NCBI GenBank assembly: GCA_022457155.1
Contig: JAJGOT010000351.1
Coordinates: 1-64,000, forward strand
Source of the DNA: Cladopsammia gracilis
Lineage: Eukaryota; Cnidaria; Anthozoa; Scleractinia; Dendrophylliidae
DNA: 64,000 nt
Direction: 5' to 3'
Each line of letters opens with the position of its first letter. The stretch's first letter is position 1. The notes below the pieces were generated by a model that saw only the letters and a list, made by a program, of their open reading frames with translations, did no database searches and was not told the origin of the DNA. Positions 1 through 12,060 of this stretch are shown here, one piece after another. The position numbers were made by a program, and so were the translations under genes.

Positions 1-98
1 ATTGCATCGAAAATGGGAAATACATTTTTTACCATTGTTAACTCACATTGGCGTCTATTTGATAGAAGCATAGTCAGTATAAGAAATATTAGCATTAC

Positions 99-1378
99 CT
101 GATGAACAACCCAAGAGTTCCATCCTCATGGAGATGTCGCATGACCACGTTTTGGGATGTACACGAATGTAGCGTGCATTGATGGACGGTGAAAAAATAT
201 GTAAGACCACGGTGTTGCGGTCATTATTTCCCTGTAAGACCTGTACGTTTGGAAAATGAATATAATATAAAACATCACTGCAACTTCTTTAGCAGCGTCT
301 ATGATCGTCATAATCATCATTAACATGGTATTGGAAAAACTCGCATGATAATTCACTGCAGGACCCGCAGCAGTTGCAAGTAGTGCTTCTGCAGCACACG
401 AGGGAAGGCTGAAATAAGAGCAGTATTTGAAAACTTGATGAATAATTCCTCGAATGGCGATGACAATTGAATGTCAAAAGTAATTTCGTGATTGCTATGA
501 TTTTGTATTACTACGTTTTGCGATTGGCTAAAAAAATCTCGAGCCACTTTCTCAATAAATCAGAAGTAAAACCAAAACCAATCGTGACTTGAATGCACGC
601 ATTATCCCGCACTTGGCGCCAGCTACATGTATTTGCTACTAGTTCTGATTGCTTCATTGGATTGTCTACTGGGAGGTAACTGCATTGTAGACAATAAGGC
701 TCTGTTATTGTGAGAGTTGACTATATCCAGCGATTCAATTTCTTAACACCAGAGTGGGTCTCTGGAATAGTTCCAACGCAAAGACGTTCATAATGAAACT
801 TGCCATAACCAATTAGAGAGACTATCTTGGATAGTCACCGTTGGTTTCGTTTCTAATTAGTTGAACTAATCAGAAACGAAACTAATGGTGACTATAGCTT
901 AGGCGCGTTTTTCTCTCGTTTAGCACGGGTTATATGCAGTTGTTTTAATTAAAATTGCGTGATATACATTTGGTGTTATCGACCAATGTAGTCTGCTTTG
1001 ATTAAGTTGTGTGACAGTTTTTACAAACTACTTTAACTGCACTAATATTCATTGATGTCCGTACCGTTTTATGTTTATATGATGTGAATGTAGTGCCGTC
1101 GTCGCTGTAGGAGACAGAGTAGCTCGTAACCCACTGGCACTTGTCTGATCGTCCCTGGGTCTTTATTCCTGTAACCCTTGTTCTTTGTCCGAGATCCACC
1201 TGCAACCACTGATGGACGTTATTATACTCGGCGGACCATGCGCCTGTTTTTCCTTCTCCAGCCTGAAAATTTAGTCTGCCGTTGGAGGCGCCGTGCGTAC
1301 TACTGTTGTACTCAGATGAAGCTGTGATCTGAGCATCGGGAATGTCTTTGTTCTCCATCCCGAGAGGGTCTGAACATT
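99..1378 (-). CDS. Gene L FA58C domain 2 (exons 1378-1065 and 240-99)
   Basis: Exon A is 314 nt, one codon longer than all others (an extra residue in SSEYNSSTHGAS). Exon B is 142 nt. It begins ECSDPLGMENKD and ends MELLGC followed by two serines and a phase-1 donor. The exon B segment has SCDISMRM where the array has GHISMRM, so it carries an extra Cys. Acceptor (ctatag), donors and phases fit the other domains. The intron between the exons is 824 nt. Confidence 0.85.
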
Positions 1379-4300
1379 CTATAGACAGACAATAAAATCC
1401 TAGTGCTAAGGCTTGGATAAATTACGTCTTAACTGTTCATAAATTGACTCCATACACTTCATCGGTGGGGAAATGACTACCAGGGAATAACGAATGTCAA
1501 AGTCTCACCTTATAAAGATAGAAAACTAGTGTACCTAAAAGATAGTAATTGCTGCGGTAAATTTGTTTGTAATAATGCTGTTTTATCGTCTCGCTCAGCT
1601 GGTATTACAGAAGTTTCTCTTTCGTTTTTGAGGGGAAGCAAGGCAAATGTAACCGGGATGAATCGACGAAAACTCCAGCTGATAAGACTAATTTTGTTTT
1701 GAAATTCACGCATCAAGTTCTTGCAATGTCTGTAGAATATTGTTGAGCAAAGGACGCGTTCACCACGAGGAAGGTGTGAAAATTTAGATTAATATGTTGC
1801 GTTACTAGCTAGACGTATCGTGTTCGCGTCTCCACGCGCTCAGCTCAGGTTTCGCGTCCCCACGCGCTTAGCTCAGTTCAGTCTCATCGACCGTTGTCGG
1901 AGTGATTCAGTTCAAAACTAAATTTGTCTTTTACTCCGTACAGTCTTCGAAAATCTTTGCTATCCAACGGTCCTATCACCATGCCTCACAGTCCTCGCTC
2001 ACCAACTCGCGGTAGTCTTCGACACTTCAGTTCCGATTTTCGACTGGGACATGTTGGACCAAAATATTACAAATCTCGCAGCCAACAGCGTGGCCATTGT
2101 TCGTGGCGCAGTGCATTCTGGCCCAAAATGTGTTCGTGGCGCAGTGAATTCTGGTAAAAAGCGATCAATTCGAGATTTTTCCAAGCTTATAATTTTTTCT
2201 GATATATTTCTCTTAAATCCTGATTATGTTGCTGCTCACTCGCTGCGCTCGTTCCGCAGCAATAACGACAAATACCTTTTTAGGTAGGTTTCCCAGTCAC
2301 CCGAACATACCAGAGTTTGAACTCGTATGGACTAGCTAAATTTTGTTAATGGGTTGGGATATGATTATAAAAAAAAGCAAACCTAAACATTTGTCCAACT
2401 CAGTTCTTCAACAGATTTTTCTATGTTCCTATAATATTTAATAAAACAGAATGTGGTCATCGATCGCAGTTACCGCATTTCTGTACTCTACAACCCACCC
2501 CACGTTAGTCGTAGGCAGGAAGTCATCGAAAAACCTATCTGCAGTATGTTCAACAGCTTCTATAATACTACAATGGTTATGGTCATATATCCTCAATCAA
2601 GTTCGTCAACCTTGCCAACGATAAAAAGTGCTGGAAGGGTACAGTCGCCGACCGATGATGATAATGATGACGACGATGATTGTAACTGTCAGCTTTTCAG
2701 AGAGCGTTCATTCAATATGATCACCCGGAAGAACAAAGACAAATGTGCTACATGAAAATAAGAAAATTAATCATTACCTAATAGACAACCCAAGAGTTCA
2801 ATCCTCATGGAGATATGTTTATACCACGATTTAGGATGCACACGAATGTAGCGTGCAGTGATGGATGGTGACAAGAAGTGCCAGACTACGGCGTTACGGT
2901 CACTGTTTCCCTGTAAGACCTACAAGTTTTAAAAATAAACATAATCTTAATTTAATTAAGGTTATTTCGCTTTATTGTTTTAATTTGCCCTCATCACCTT
3001 TACTTCCATCATCAATATCAACAGAGCATCACAATGCAGAACTCGTCTCAGTATTAATGAACAGTTGCTGCAAATTTTAAATCATTAATTTTTTTAATTT
3101 AATGTAAATCTTAACAGGGGACTGACATGTGTTTTCTGCCATCCAATTAAATTTGAACTTGTTGCGTTGATAAAACTTTACAATTTAGACACTAATTTCC
3201 TTGGACTGCTTTTATGACCCAGCAATAAACGGTTGGCTTTGACTTTTCAGTTATTAAACGTTACAAATTTTGTGATTTTTACGTGATACAACTTCTTAAA
3301 TTAAGGAGAACCAAATGAATGAAGAACGAATTCAATGTAACCAGCGCTCGACTATGACTTACGTGCTTTGCTCGGATTGCACTGTTTACATGTTGTTACT
3401 TTGAGTTCTGATTGGTTAATTACGTGATTTGCAATTGGTTGTCAACTACTTTGCTTTGGTTTATGAAACTGCTCTATATCTTGGGGGGGGGGGGGGGGGA
3501 GTTACTCTAATATATAAGCTATATGGGTATGTACCGCTGTGAAAGATATGGTTTTCAAGCAGTTTAGTCTGGGAGAGGGTATACAAATCAGAGCGTTTTG
3601 GTCTGGAATAGAGTATCATTCACCGGGAACAGTGGTGTGAGGAATTTAGTCAATAGCCGGGAACGTGAAATTAAGAGCCTTTCATAAACTAGTCTAGAAT
3701 AGAGTGAGGAGTTTTGGGGTTTAGCTAGACTAGAATACGGTCGCAAAATGCAGGTCTGGTACAGGGTAAGAGGTTCAGAGACCCAGCGGAACACCGCTAT
3801 CGATTGACTTCATACCGCGTTTTGCTTATATGCTGTGAAGGTAGTGCCGTCGTCGCTGTAGGAGACAGTGTAGCTCGTAACCCATTCGCTGACGTCTGAT
3901 CGTCCCTGGGTTTGTATCCCAGTCAATTTCATTCTTTGTCCAAGATCCACCTGCAGCCATTGATAGGTGTCATTGGTCCCGGCGGACCACGCACCAGTTT
4001 TTCCTCCTCCAGCCTTGAAATTCAGTCTGCCATTGGAGGCCCCGTGTGCAGCATTGAACTCGGTCGAAGCGGTGATCTGGGCATCGGGTATGTCTTTGTT
4101 CTCTATCCCGAGTGGGTATGAACATTCTATACACAGACAATACATTGATTAAAAGTAGCCAGACGTATTTCCTCGAATAATAGCCGTCCCTCGATTAATC
4201 GCCTCCCTCGAATTAAATCGCCCCCCTTTGACGGAAATATTTAAAAATAATCGCCCCATGTCGAGAGCGTCTGTGTGCCAAAACGGTACCAGTTACTGAT

Positions 4301-5458
4301 ATCGATTTTATAATATTCATGTATGCCTGTTGTATTATTTTCACGGGTGAAGACTTCAGAATACCCCGACTCCCGTATAAAAGTAACGCGATGTCTGTCG
4401 GATTCTCGTTTAGAAGGAATTGATTTAACTCATTTTTACCCCTTAGAGACAATGAATATGTTTCTGTAACAGTTATGTACGATTCCAACCCCACATCCCA
4501 CCCCTCCCCGGGTAAAAAACTTGAATTGAACACGCCGGACGCCCAGAGCATGGATCATAAAACATCCATTCCAAAATATTGATTCCTCAGACGAGACATT
4601 TGCTCCGGGGGTGCACGTTACCAAAATGAACTATTGCTCATAATTATCTACGTATGTATGCGCTATTGTTTTGCTTTTGGATTTCTATCGTTTTGGCTTT
4701 TGTTTTAGTTTTAAGAACGGAACGCATAACTAATATGTGGGGTTAAACGGAAATCTTTCCGGCTGAAAAATGCAAAATGACGGCGGTTTTTTCGCTCCAA
4801 CCAAAGCAAATTTCCCACCGGAATGTTAACTAGATTCCAATCTTTCCAAAACCGAGTGTGGATGTTGACAATGCGCCTGTTAAAATGAGTTAGAGCACTT
4901 AAAGCGATGATCGCGCGGTCGAACTCCATGCCTTTATACGAAATTGCTCACTTCAAGGTAAAAATGACGGTACTTTTTTTTAAAAGTTATTTAAATATTT
5001 TAACGTTTCTAGATAGAATAATAACCATATTACTGGAATCCGAGTGTGGATTTCCGAAAAGCAATTCATAAATGGGCGAAATTGTGATTTTCCCTTAAAA
5101 AAATGGCGTTTTCACAGTGATTTTAAGGGTCAAATTGGGGGTCTGGGGACGAGTTATAAAAATTAGAGTTACGTGAAAAAGTATTAAGTTTAACGCTGTA
5201 AAAAGTGTTAAAAATGAAACTAGACGTTTCAGCAATGCTGCCTTCATTGCAGCATTGCCGAAACGTCTAGTTTCATTTACAAAAATTAGAGGCAAATGTC
5301 ACCCAATTTGTTGCCATGACTAGTGATAAAAAAGCGCGGCCTAATCACAAGGTTAGCGACACAGGCGTTCGAGCCTTTCGTTCGTTCGTTCGTTCGTTCG
5401 TTCGTTCCAACCTCACTTGCATTTCTGCAAATCGATTACCGTAAAACGCCAGTTATAA

Positions 5459-5489
<31 letters not shown>

Positions 5490-6646
5490 TCCTCCCCCGA
5501 TTGTAAGCCCACCTGGTTATACTGAATATACTCCCTCGTATATATAAGCATACCGCAGCTCCTTAACGACAATTCTTAACAAAATCTTACACAAAATTAA
5601 CTAAAACAACGCTTCTTTATCATAATCAGTTTTGCTTGCCAGCTAAAAAAAAACCCTTAGGCCCTGGTCAAACGCCGTATTACACATGAGCCGAGCTCAA
5701 TATAAACGCGCGCGTAGTTTTATTTATACGTCTGTTCTGCGTCTGTGTAATGAAAACGTACATACATACACACGTACATACTTAAAAATACAATAAAATT
5801 ACAGTAAAAGTTACAATAAAACACAAGCGCAACTTTTGAAAGCGCGACTTTCAAACGCCGAAGAACAAAGAAATTGCAAAAGGAATACACAGTGAAGCGT
5901 AAATTTTTCCTGTTTCGCCCACCTAATTTGCAACAATGTCATTAAGGTTTATATTATTATCACTGCAATCACGAAATGGCGACGAATGCAGAAATAACCA
6001 GTAGAACTAAAGATTGCTTTCCCAAGTTCGTATCACATCTCTCCGGGTTATAATTACTTGTATACGCTCAGGGCTATTAAATTGGTTTTCTTAGTACACT
6101 CTGTCTTTTTCCACGATTTTCAGAATGTATCAAAACATCTCAGCTAAATCTAACGAGATATTTACACGGCCCGTGCTCAGACCGTCCACACTAACTTTGA
6201 GCTTTCCTACCTTACTTGCATTTTTTCATGAAACTGTGTAGAAGCACGCAATTAATGTCGCAAGTGAAAACAAGGTGATCCTTCCTTTAATTTTTGTATG
6301 CGTATTAGCGGCGTGGAATCAAGTGTTGCAAGAATGGACTATTTGCATCAGTTTTTCTCAATTGAATATCTTAAATCGAATCGCAAGCGAAAGTTTTGCG
6401 ACTGCTGGCGGACGAAGGTATATTTTGTATCTGGATTGTTATTACCGGCAAAATGTATTCTCATTATACGAAAGACACTCAAGACTGCACTCGATATGTT
6501 ACGAATCAAGACTACATCATAGGATTAATTCTGTCCCGTAAAACTGCCTACATAAAGAAGAAGAAACGACTAAATTTTTACTTACGTTTGGCGGACAAAA
6601 TTGAGCACAGAAAAGTAAGATAAATTAGCAAACTTGCAAAAGCCAT
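99..6646 (-). CDS. Gene L: secreted two-or-more-domain FA58C (discoidin) protein, 3' end outside window
   Basis: Predicted from five exons: 6646-6586 (signal peptide), 4126-3816 and 2919-2778 (first FA58C domain), 1378-1065 and 240-99 (second FA58C domain). Junctions between leader and domain and between domains are phase 1; the intron inside each domain is phase 0. The joined frame has no stop over 970 nt (323 codons plus one base). The domains keep the FA58C hallmarks: an N-terminal Cys, ITAS.E, HGASNGRLNF, GAWSA, QWLQVDLGQ, VSYSDDGTTF, RYIRVHPK.W and the closing MELLGC or RIELLGC. FA58C domains of secreted proteins commonly bind phospholipid, glycan or matrix; the ligand here is unknown. 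The last visible exon ends in phase 1, so at least one more exon lies left of base 99. The assignment of leader to domains is inferred from phase, order and paralogy with the array gene. Confidence 0.75.
241..1064 (-). other. Intron of gene L
   Basis: Intron inside FA58C domain 2; contains the foldback at 832-894. Confidence 0.7.
832..894. repeat. Short inverted repeat (foldback)
   Basis: Arms of about 30 bp (tagtcaccgttggtttcgtt...) pair with two or three mismatches around a tiny loop. Confidence 0.8.
1379..2777 (-). other. Intron of gene L
   Basis: Between FA58C domains 2 and 1. Contains a duplicated 28-bp block (cgcgtcnccacgcgct.agctcag) at about 1820-1876 and a repeated gttcgtggcgcagtg block at about 2099-2150. 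No exon recognised. Confidence 0.65.
2778..4126 (-). CDS. Gene L FA58C domain 1 (exons 4126-3816 and 2919-2778)
   Basis: Exon A (311 nt) follows a tatag acceptor and ends at a GTATG donor. Exon B (142 nt) follows a tag acceptor. The domain starts ECSYPLGIENKD, where the usual Asp-Pro-Leu-Gly is Tyr-Pro-Leu-Gly, and ends RIELLGC. All core blocks are present and no stop or frameshift is seen. The 896-nt internal intron is far longer than the 265-266 nt seen in the array, mainly because a repeat of about 320 bp sits at 3482-3803. Confidence 0.85.
3482..3803. repeat. Dispersed repeat, copy 1
   Basis: Begins in a 17-G run (3483-3499). It shares gtatggttttcaagcagttt-type text and internal 'tctggaatag' subrepeats with 7030-7330. 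It interrupts intron sequence that is otherwise alignable with the 265-nt array intron. Confidence 0.7.
5212..5278. repeat. Near-perfect hairpin
   Basis: 30-bp arms (aaatgaaactagacgtttca...) with one mismatch around a 7-nt loop. Confidence 0.85.
5377..5488. repeat. (cgtt)n microsatellite and C29 homopolymer
   Basis: About seven cgtt units at 5377-5407 and 29 consecutive C at 5460-5488. The homopolymer length is likely unreliable. Confidence 0.9.
6586..6646 (-). CDS. Gene L exon 1: signal peptide
   Basis: A 61-nt open stretch starts at ATG 6646-6644 and ends in phase 1 at a consensus GTAAGT donor. It encodes 20 residues: MAFASLL, a hydrophobic run, then LCSILSAK, a typical secretory leader with a small-residue cleavage region. 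The same length, phase, start and pattern occur at 54011-54071. Spliced to the exon at 4126 it gives Lys-Gln-Cys, the first Cys of the FA58C domain. That two independent loci match is the main reason to call this a real exon. Confidence 0.78.
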
Positions 6647-6659
6647 TCTCGCTACCAAC

Positions 6660-6880
6660 GGTCCATCCGTCACTTGCTCTTTCTTGCAAGGTGAACCTGA
6701 TATAACAACTTAGTTATGAAAAACATCATTTTAAGCATTGCTCTTAGCCAATGAAAATTCTTTAATAGTGAATGACATCTCTTAATAATTCGTAAAAGCA
6801 TTTTAGGTCCTAGGTCCTTGAAACCATAGCAATCATTTTCAATGGAGCGTATATTTTTCCTGTTTGCCCATTCAAGTCCA
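6660..6880 (-). promoter_or_regulatory. Conserved 5' flank of gene L
   Basis: Upstream of the leader exon, 6819-6872 matches 54149-54210 upstream of the array gene and 15454-15519. The shared core reads, on the minus strand, about AACAGGAAAAAT...TGATTGCTATTGTTTCAA. Conservation at the same place relative to two leader exons suggests promoter, 5' UTR or simply duplicated flank. No convincing TATA box or transcription start can be fixed here. Confidence 0.4.
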
Positions 6881-7029
6881 CGCACCCACGGACAGGATAT
6901 TGGTTGTTTGACGTTGTGTGAAAGTTTACATTTTCATTGGCGGTCTTTTTATACTTCATACGCATCAATCATATCCATCTGGACAAACTTGAATAAACAA
7001 CTTTTAGTTTGTTTAGGTCAGTATTGATC

Positions 7030-7330
7030 TAGCAGTGCACACTGCCCGTGGGGAAGGGTAGTCTCATATATAAGCTATAGGTATGTGCAACGGTGAAGGG
7101 TATGGTTTTCAAGCAGTTTAGTCTGGGATAGGGTATAAAAATCAGAGTTTTGGTCTAGAATAGGATATCATTTACTGGGGAACTGATCAGTGGTATGAAG
7201 ATAGAGTTTATGAAAAACAGTGAGTCTGGGATAAGGTAGCTATTTTGGTGTGTAGTCTAGAATAGGGCTGTACAATGCAGCTGTACGTGATTTGTTATAG
7301 GGTTAGGGTTTGGAGAACCGTGCGGCATAC
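7030..7330. repeat. Dispersed repeat, copy 2
   Basis: Matches 3510-3780 in the same orientation, including atatataagctata, ggttttcaagcagtttagtc and tctagaatag blocks. Confidence 0.7.
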
Positions 7331-7471
7331 CCCCACCAAAAATTCCGAGGAGTAACGATTTGTCCGTCTTTAGTGTGAAAACGGCCAATCATAGAAGTCT
7401 ATTAAAGAAACTAAATTACTTGATAATAGACCTCATAAACGTGTCATTAAATATTTTCAGTTCCAAAGGCA

Positions 7472-7811
7472 AGGGGTGGCGAATGGTAAATCCGAGACTC
7501 GCCGAGACGCCGAGACCCTTGTATCAAAATCCGAGACCGCGACCGCAGCTACGTTATAAAATCCGAGCCCGAGACTCAGTGCTAAAAATATCCGATTCAC
7601 CTATGAAACAACAAACAAGGATGAAGAATGAGAATGCTTGACAAACGTATCCGAGACTCCGAGATCTTGAGGAAAAAAATTCGAGACTCCGAGACAGAAA
7701 AAGCACCAGCCAAACGAGACTTTGAGACTTAAAACAAAAACTGCCGAGATTTCGAGAAAGGACCAAAATTTTCCGAGACCCACGATTTTGAAGGTACCAT
7801 TCGCCACCCCT
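7472..7811. mobile_element. hAT-like MITE, 340 bp
   Basis: Perfect 17-bp terminal inverted repeats (aggggtggcgaatggta) flanked by 7-bp direct repeats AAAGGCA (7465-7471, 7812-7818). The inside is rich in ccgagac motifs and has no coding capacity. The ends resemble hAT termini, although hAT target duplications are normally 8 bp. Confidence 0.85.
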
Positions 7812-9594
7812 AAAGGCAGTAATCCATATTATGATGTATAGGACCTTTAAAACAACACGACGAAACTGAATAAAGACATACTTCTACATGTCTAGCTGTG
7901 GTCTATGGCATGACTGAACGCAAAGAAAAACCGTTTACGTTAAGTTCCGTGATGAACACAATAAAGGTTGTAGTAGTAGTATTTTATTCCTCTGATCGGT
8001 CTTTGCTCACTTTTTGAATGCCAATAAAAACCAGTCAAATGTGAAATGCAAATAAGTTTGGTACTATTAGTGCAACTAGGCCTATAATCGGAAATCTGTA
8101 GTGTGTCTTTCGAAATGAGACAACGTGACAACGTGCTCTCCATTTACATGCCTTCCACTTAAACTACATGTATTTTGTCATCATAGCTGAAACGGAAAAT
8201 ACAGCGCTGTCTATATATGAACACGGAAAATTCATTTTGTAATTTGAATCTTCGTGTCTTTTAAATCCTATCGATGACGTAAACAAAAAATAAAAACAAT
8301 ATAGGATAACAGGAAAACAATAGCTTGCAAAACAAGGAAAAACTTGTGAGGTTTTACAGGCAAACCGCAATTCAACTAGTCAAAAAGCACTTAGCCTTCG
8401 TGCAATATTATTCAAAAACTGTTGCTGACAACTTTTGAAATTGGGCTATCGTGTGTTTTGAAGCATGCACTAATTTGAACTCGTTTGGTCGCTACTTGAT
8501 TTATTTTATAGAACTACAAGAAGCAAGAGGGATCGGTAATCTCTCCTGGCTTGCGTTTCTCGGAAGTCCCGAAAGCGTTTCCTGCACGAAAAACTGTGTT
8601 ACGTGCGGGATGGTTACTAACGAAACTTCGGTTGTTGTTGATATTAAAAGCTAAGCAATAAAATCGTACGTACTAGACAAGTTGAGCTGGTTTACGGGCT
8701 AAAACCTTCAATGCCATTGGGTAGAAAATATTTTTTTTTAAAATAGCTTTCGGGCCCGAAATGTCTTCGAGAGTTTTTAGAAACGCGCGCCTGGCCTTCA
8801 GTATGAAAGCTACCATTTCTGGGGCGTTAGCCAGCTGTTTGTATCGTTCAGCGTTTGTGGCGGTTAGCGGCATTTTCATGCTGTTGTTAGCGTGTCGGTT
8901 ACTGAGTAGCGTGTTAGCGATTAGTGTTGGCCACTCAAGTCGGTTCACCTTTTTGTCGTACAATCCATTTTACAGCACTCAAACGTGACGCGCGTTCTTA
9001 CGGTTGCCGACATTTTGCCAACTGAAGAACAAGTCACAAGGAAATGTTGAATTATCTTTTTAAATGCAAAACTCAAGGTCGTTTCTGAAACGTGTATCTG
9101 TTCAAAAGTAAGTAACTGCTACCCACTAGTTTTACGGGCATGAAATTCGGTCTGTCACTGCCGATGTTTTGTTATAAACTTCAGGTCCATAATTACGAAA
9201 ACGCTAACAATTTTCAAGGCAATGTAAACCGAAAAAGGGGTTTAACTTGTAAAGTTTGTCCGTTGCCGTCACCAGCCTTTAGCAATTGCGGCGTTCGTGG
9301 TCAGTGGCTTGCGTTGTCGAACTTATGCCCGGGACGAGTGACCGCGCATTCAACTATGGATTGTCTTCTTTTAAAATAGCAAAGAAATAACTTCCATCAC
9401 GAACTTGAGAACTGTTTCATTGAATTTCAAACACGCAAGGTTTGGTGCCTTTTAATCCCACAGTCCAATGCGCAGCCACTCGCCCCAGGCTGCCACTTCT
9501 TTTCTAAGTGGTCTATGTGCTTTATACGTACTCAGTGTCGTGTCATGTCGTGGTATTTTTCGAAGTTTTTCCAAGCTTTCCTTTAGTGAATGAT

Positions 9595-9622
9595 ACACGA
9601 TCAAGTTGCAACTTGATCGTGT
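9595..9622. repeat. Perfect 28-bp palindrome
   Basis: acacgatcaagttg followed directly by its reverse complement, with no loop. Function unknown. Confidence 0.9.
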
Positions 9623-9989
9623 GAGTAGAAAGCACATTCAACAGTTTGAAATGATTGATTGACTTGTTGAACGGAATAGAGCCTGTCTCAATTTTTGTTC
9701 AACAACATTCGACATATTGAATGGCCTATTTTACCATTTCACATAGCATCATTTATTGAACAGCTGTGAAACTGAACATCTGTTGATCAACAAATGTTGA
9801 ATTGTGTATCAAAGGTTTTAGTCATATATATTAATATATCATTGATGAATTTCCTGTTCCGTGTGACGTTTGCCGGAATGCTGTGGGAGTGGCAGGCTTA
9901 AAGTGCCTATAACCCTTAAGTACATATTTTCAGAATCAACTCTACGCACATTGAATAGTTAAATGGGGAAATATTTCTTATTTTGAACG

Positions 9990-10246
9990 TCGCATTATTG
10001 ATTTATAGAGATTTGAATTTACAAAATGCTAATAAATCGGTCTTTATCATGGGTGACTTCAACATAAACCTACTCGGAGGTACTCGGTGTCGAAAAATGC
10101 AATTATGCGCATAATTTTCTACTTTCATTACAAAGCTTCTCCTTTATTCCGACAATTGATAAAGCAACCCGTGTCCATAATAATTCAGCTACGTTAATAT
10201 GTAGTTATTGACTAAGTGGGAGGGCCGGATGGGAAAATATTTGGCT

Positions 10247-10296
<50 letters not shown>

Positions 10297-12060
10297 GAGA
10301 GCCAAATATTTTCCCATCCGGCCCGACCTAACTTTGACAATATTTTATTAAATAGGTTTGATTTTAATATCACCAGTGGGAATATTGTTTCCGACGTTAG
10401 CGATCATTATTCACAATTTTGTATTCTCCACTCTGTTAAAGAACAAATGTTTAACCGGAAAACAAAAAAACGTGATTTCTCTAACTTTTCAACAAATCAA
10501 TTTATAGCTGATCTTTCCGATATCAACTGGGATTGCAGTGTGCAAAATAACGCAGATCGATGTTTCTCCAACCTCTTGCAGAAATTATGAATATGTCAGT
10601 CACTATGGGGCAATACCCGACAAAGCTAAAACACGCTGAAGTCATTCCCTGTTTATAAATGTGATGACGAAACTGATCCTGGCAACTATGGACCAATCTC
10701 TCTTTTATCTAATTTTAATAGTATATTTGAGAAAGTGATGTTTAAACGTCTCGAAGCTTTTTTTGATAAACATGACGTTATCTTCAAAGCGCAATATGGT
10801 TTTCGTGATAAACATTCCACACAGCACGCCATTCTTGATATTGTAAATACTATACAAAGCAACATGGACAAGCGACTGTTCACATGTGGAATTTTCATAG
10901 ACTTAAAAAAAGTTTTTGATACAGTAGACCACACAATTTTATTAAATAAATTATACCATTATGGAATTCGAGGGATTACTAATGACTGGTTTTCATCTTA
11001 CTCAAACTACTGAAGTAAATTCATGTATATCCAAAAAACAAATAGTTCCATTTGGAGTTCCCCAGGGCTCTGTATTAGGCCCTTTGCTGTTCTTAATATA
11101 CATAAACGATATTTTCAATTCTTCAAAAAAGTTTGACTTTTATTTATTTGTTGATGATACGAATATGCTTTATGCTGATAAAAATTTAAAGTCCCTGGAG
11201 ACGACCATTAACAGAGAACTTAAATTATTTTGTCAATGGCTGGATGCAAATAAATTAACTCTGAATGTAAAAAAGTCAAATTACGTTATTTTTCGCCCTC
11301 GTCAAAAAAACCCCCTCAATTATCACATCACTTTAATGGTGACTGATAATAGTACAAATAGATATACGACACTTGAATGTAAAGATTATGTTAAGTATCT
11401 GGGTGTATTAATTGATAATCACCTATCCTGGAAATATCATATTGATTTACATAGCGTCCAAACTTAGCAAAGTCATTGGGGTTAGAGCTTGTTTCAGACA
11501 TTTCGTTCCATTTCATACCCTACATAGCATTTATCAGTCTTTAATGTTTCCTTATTTGTCATATGGTCTGGTTGTCTGGGGTCAGGCTCCACAATCACAT
11601 TTGAATAAAATATTAGTGCTTCAAAAACGTGCTTTACGTATAATGCATTTTTTCTAACTCCAGGGCTCATGCAGTCCCTTTGCTTGTTTCTGCAAAAATT
11701 TTACCTCTAAATTTGCTGTACTTTGAGACAGTGTCGAATGTCATGTATCTGCAATAACTTTATCAGATGTAATTCAGTTAACTCCCACAATGCCAGGGCC
11801 TCTACGTCGGATAATTTTTATATCAAGTATTCGCGCACGAACCAGCTGAGTAATTCTATTGTAATTTTTGGAGCAAAAGTATGGAATTGCCTTCCCGCTT
11901 GAAATACGTAGACTCCCGAGAACTGCTGTTAAACAAAAAATTTGAGATCTCCTCTTTCGAATTTTCGACGCCGAAGACAGTTATGTTGACTCGCCCACTC
12001 TGTTGAATAAAATAGTGAAGCAGTAGCTATAACTGAAATCTACGATCCCCTTTAAGTAAA
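9990..12060 (+). mobile_element. LINE (CR1/Jockey-like) retroelement, damaged
   Basis: Endonuclease remnant: FIMGDFNINLLG near 10045, PTIDKATRVHNNSATL near 10150 and SGNIVSDVSDHYSQF near 10375. Reverse transcriptase: FIDLKKVFDTVDH near 10900, VPQGSVLGPLLFLIYINDI near 11060 and the catalytic FVDDTN near 11150 (commonly FADDTN). A C-terminal tail follows to about 12040. Frameshifts, stops and a deletion between endonuclease and reverse transcriptase make it inactive. A foldback sits inside the endonuclease part. Confidence 0.88.
10222..10324. mobile_element. Palindromic foldback inserted in LINE
   Basis: Arms of about 48 bp (gggccggatgggaaaatatt...) with few mismatches. It interrupts the LINE endonuclease frame, so it inserted after the LINE did. 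Confidence 0.85.

Larger units (their letters stand above)
4127..6585 (-). other. Intron 1 of gene L
   Basis: 2459 nt. It holds a hairpin (5212-5278), a (cgtt)n run (5377-5407), a C run (5460-5488), and a copy of the conserved 5'-flank block at about 5890-5960. 6120-6585 resembles intron 1 of the array gene. No extra exon seen. Confidence 0.65.

Noticed and set aside
2453..2755. 100-codon plus-strand open frame with an Asp-rich stretch
   Set aside because: It lies in a gene L intron, has no recognisable domain, and the acidic stretch is a gatgatgac simple repeat.
5323..5547. Proline-rich open frame
   Set aside because: It is produced by the cgtt microsatellite and the C29 run.
8673..8963. 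97-codon minus-strand open frame
   Set aside because: It has an in-frame stop shortly upstream, no ATG, and no family I recognise; possibly mobile-element debris.
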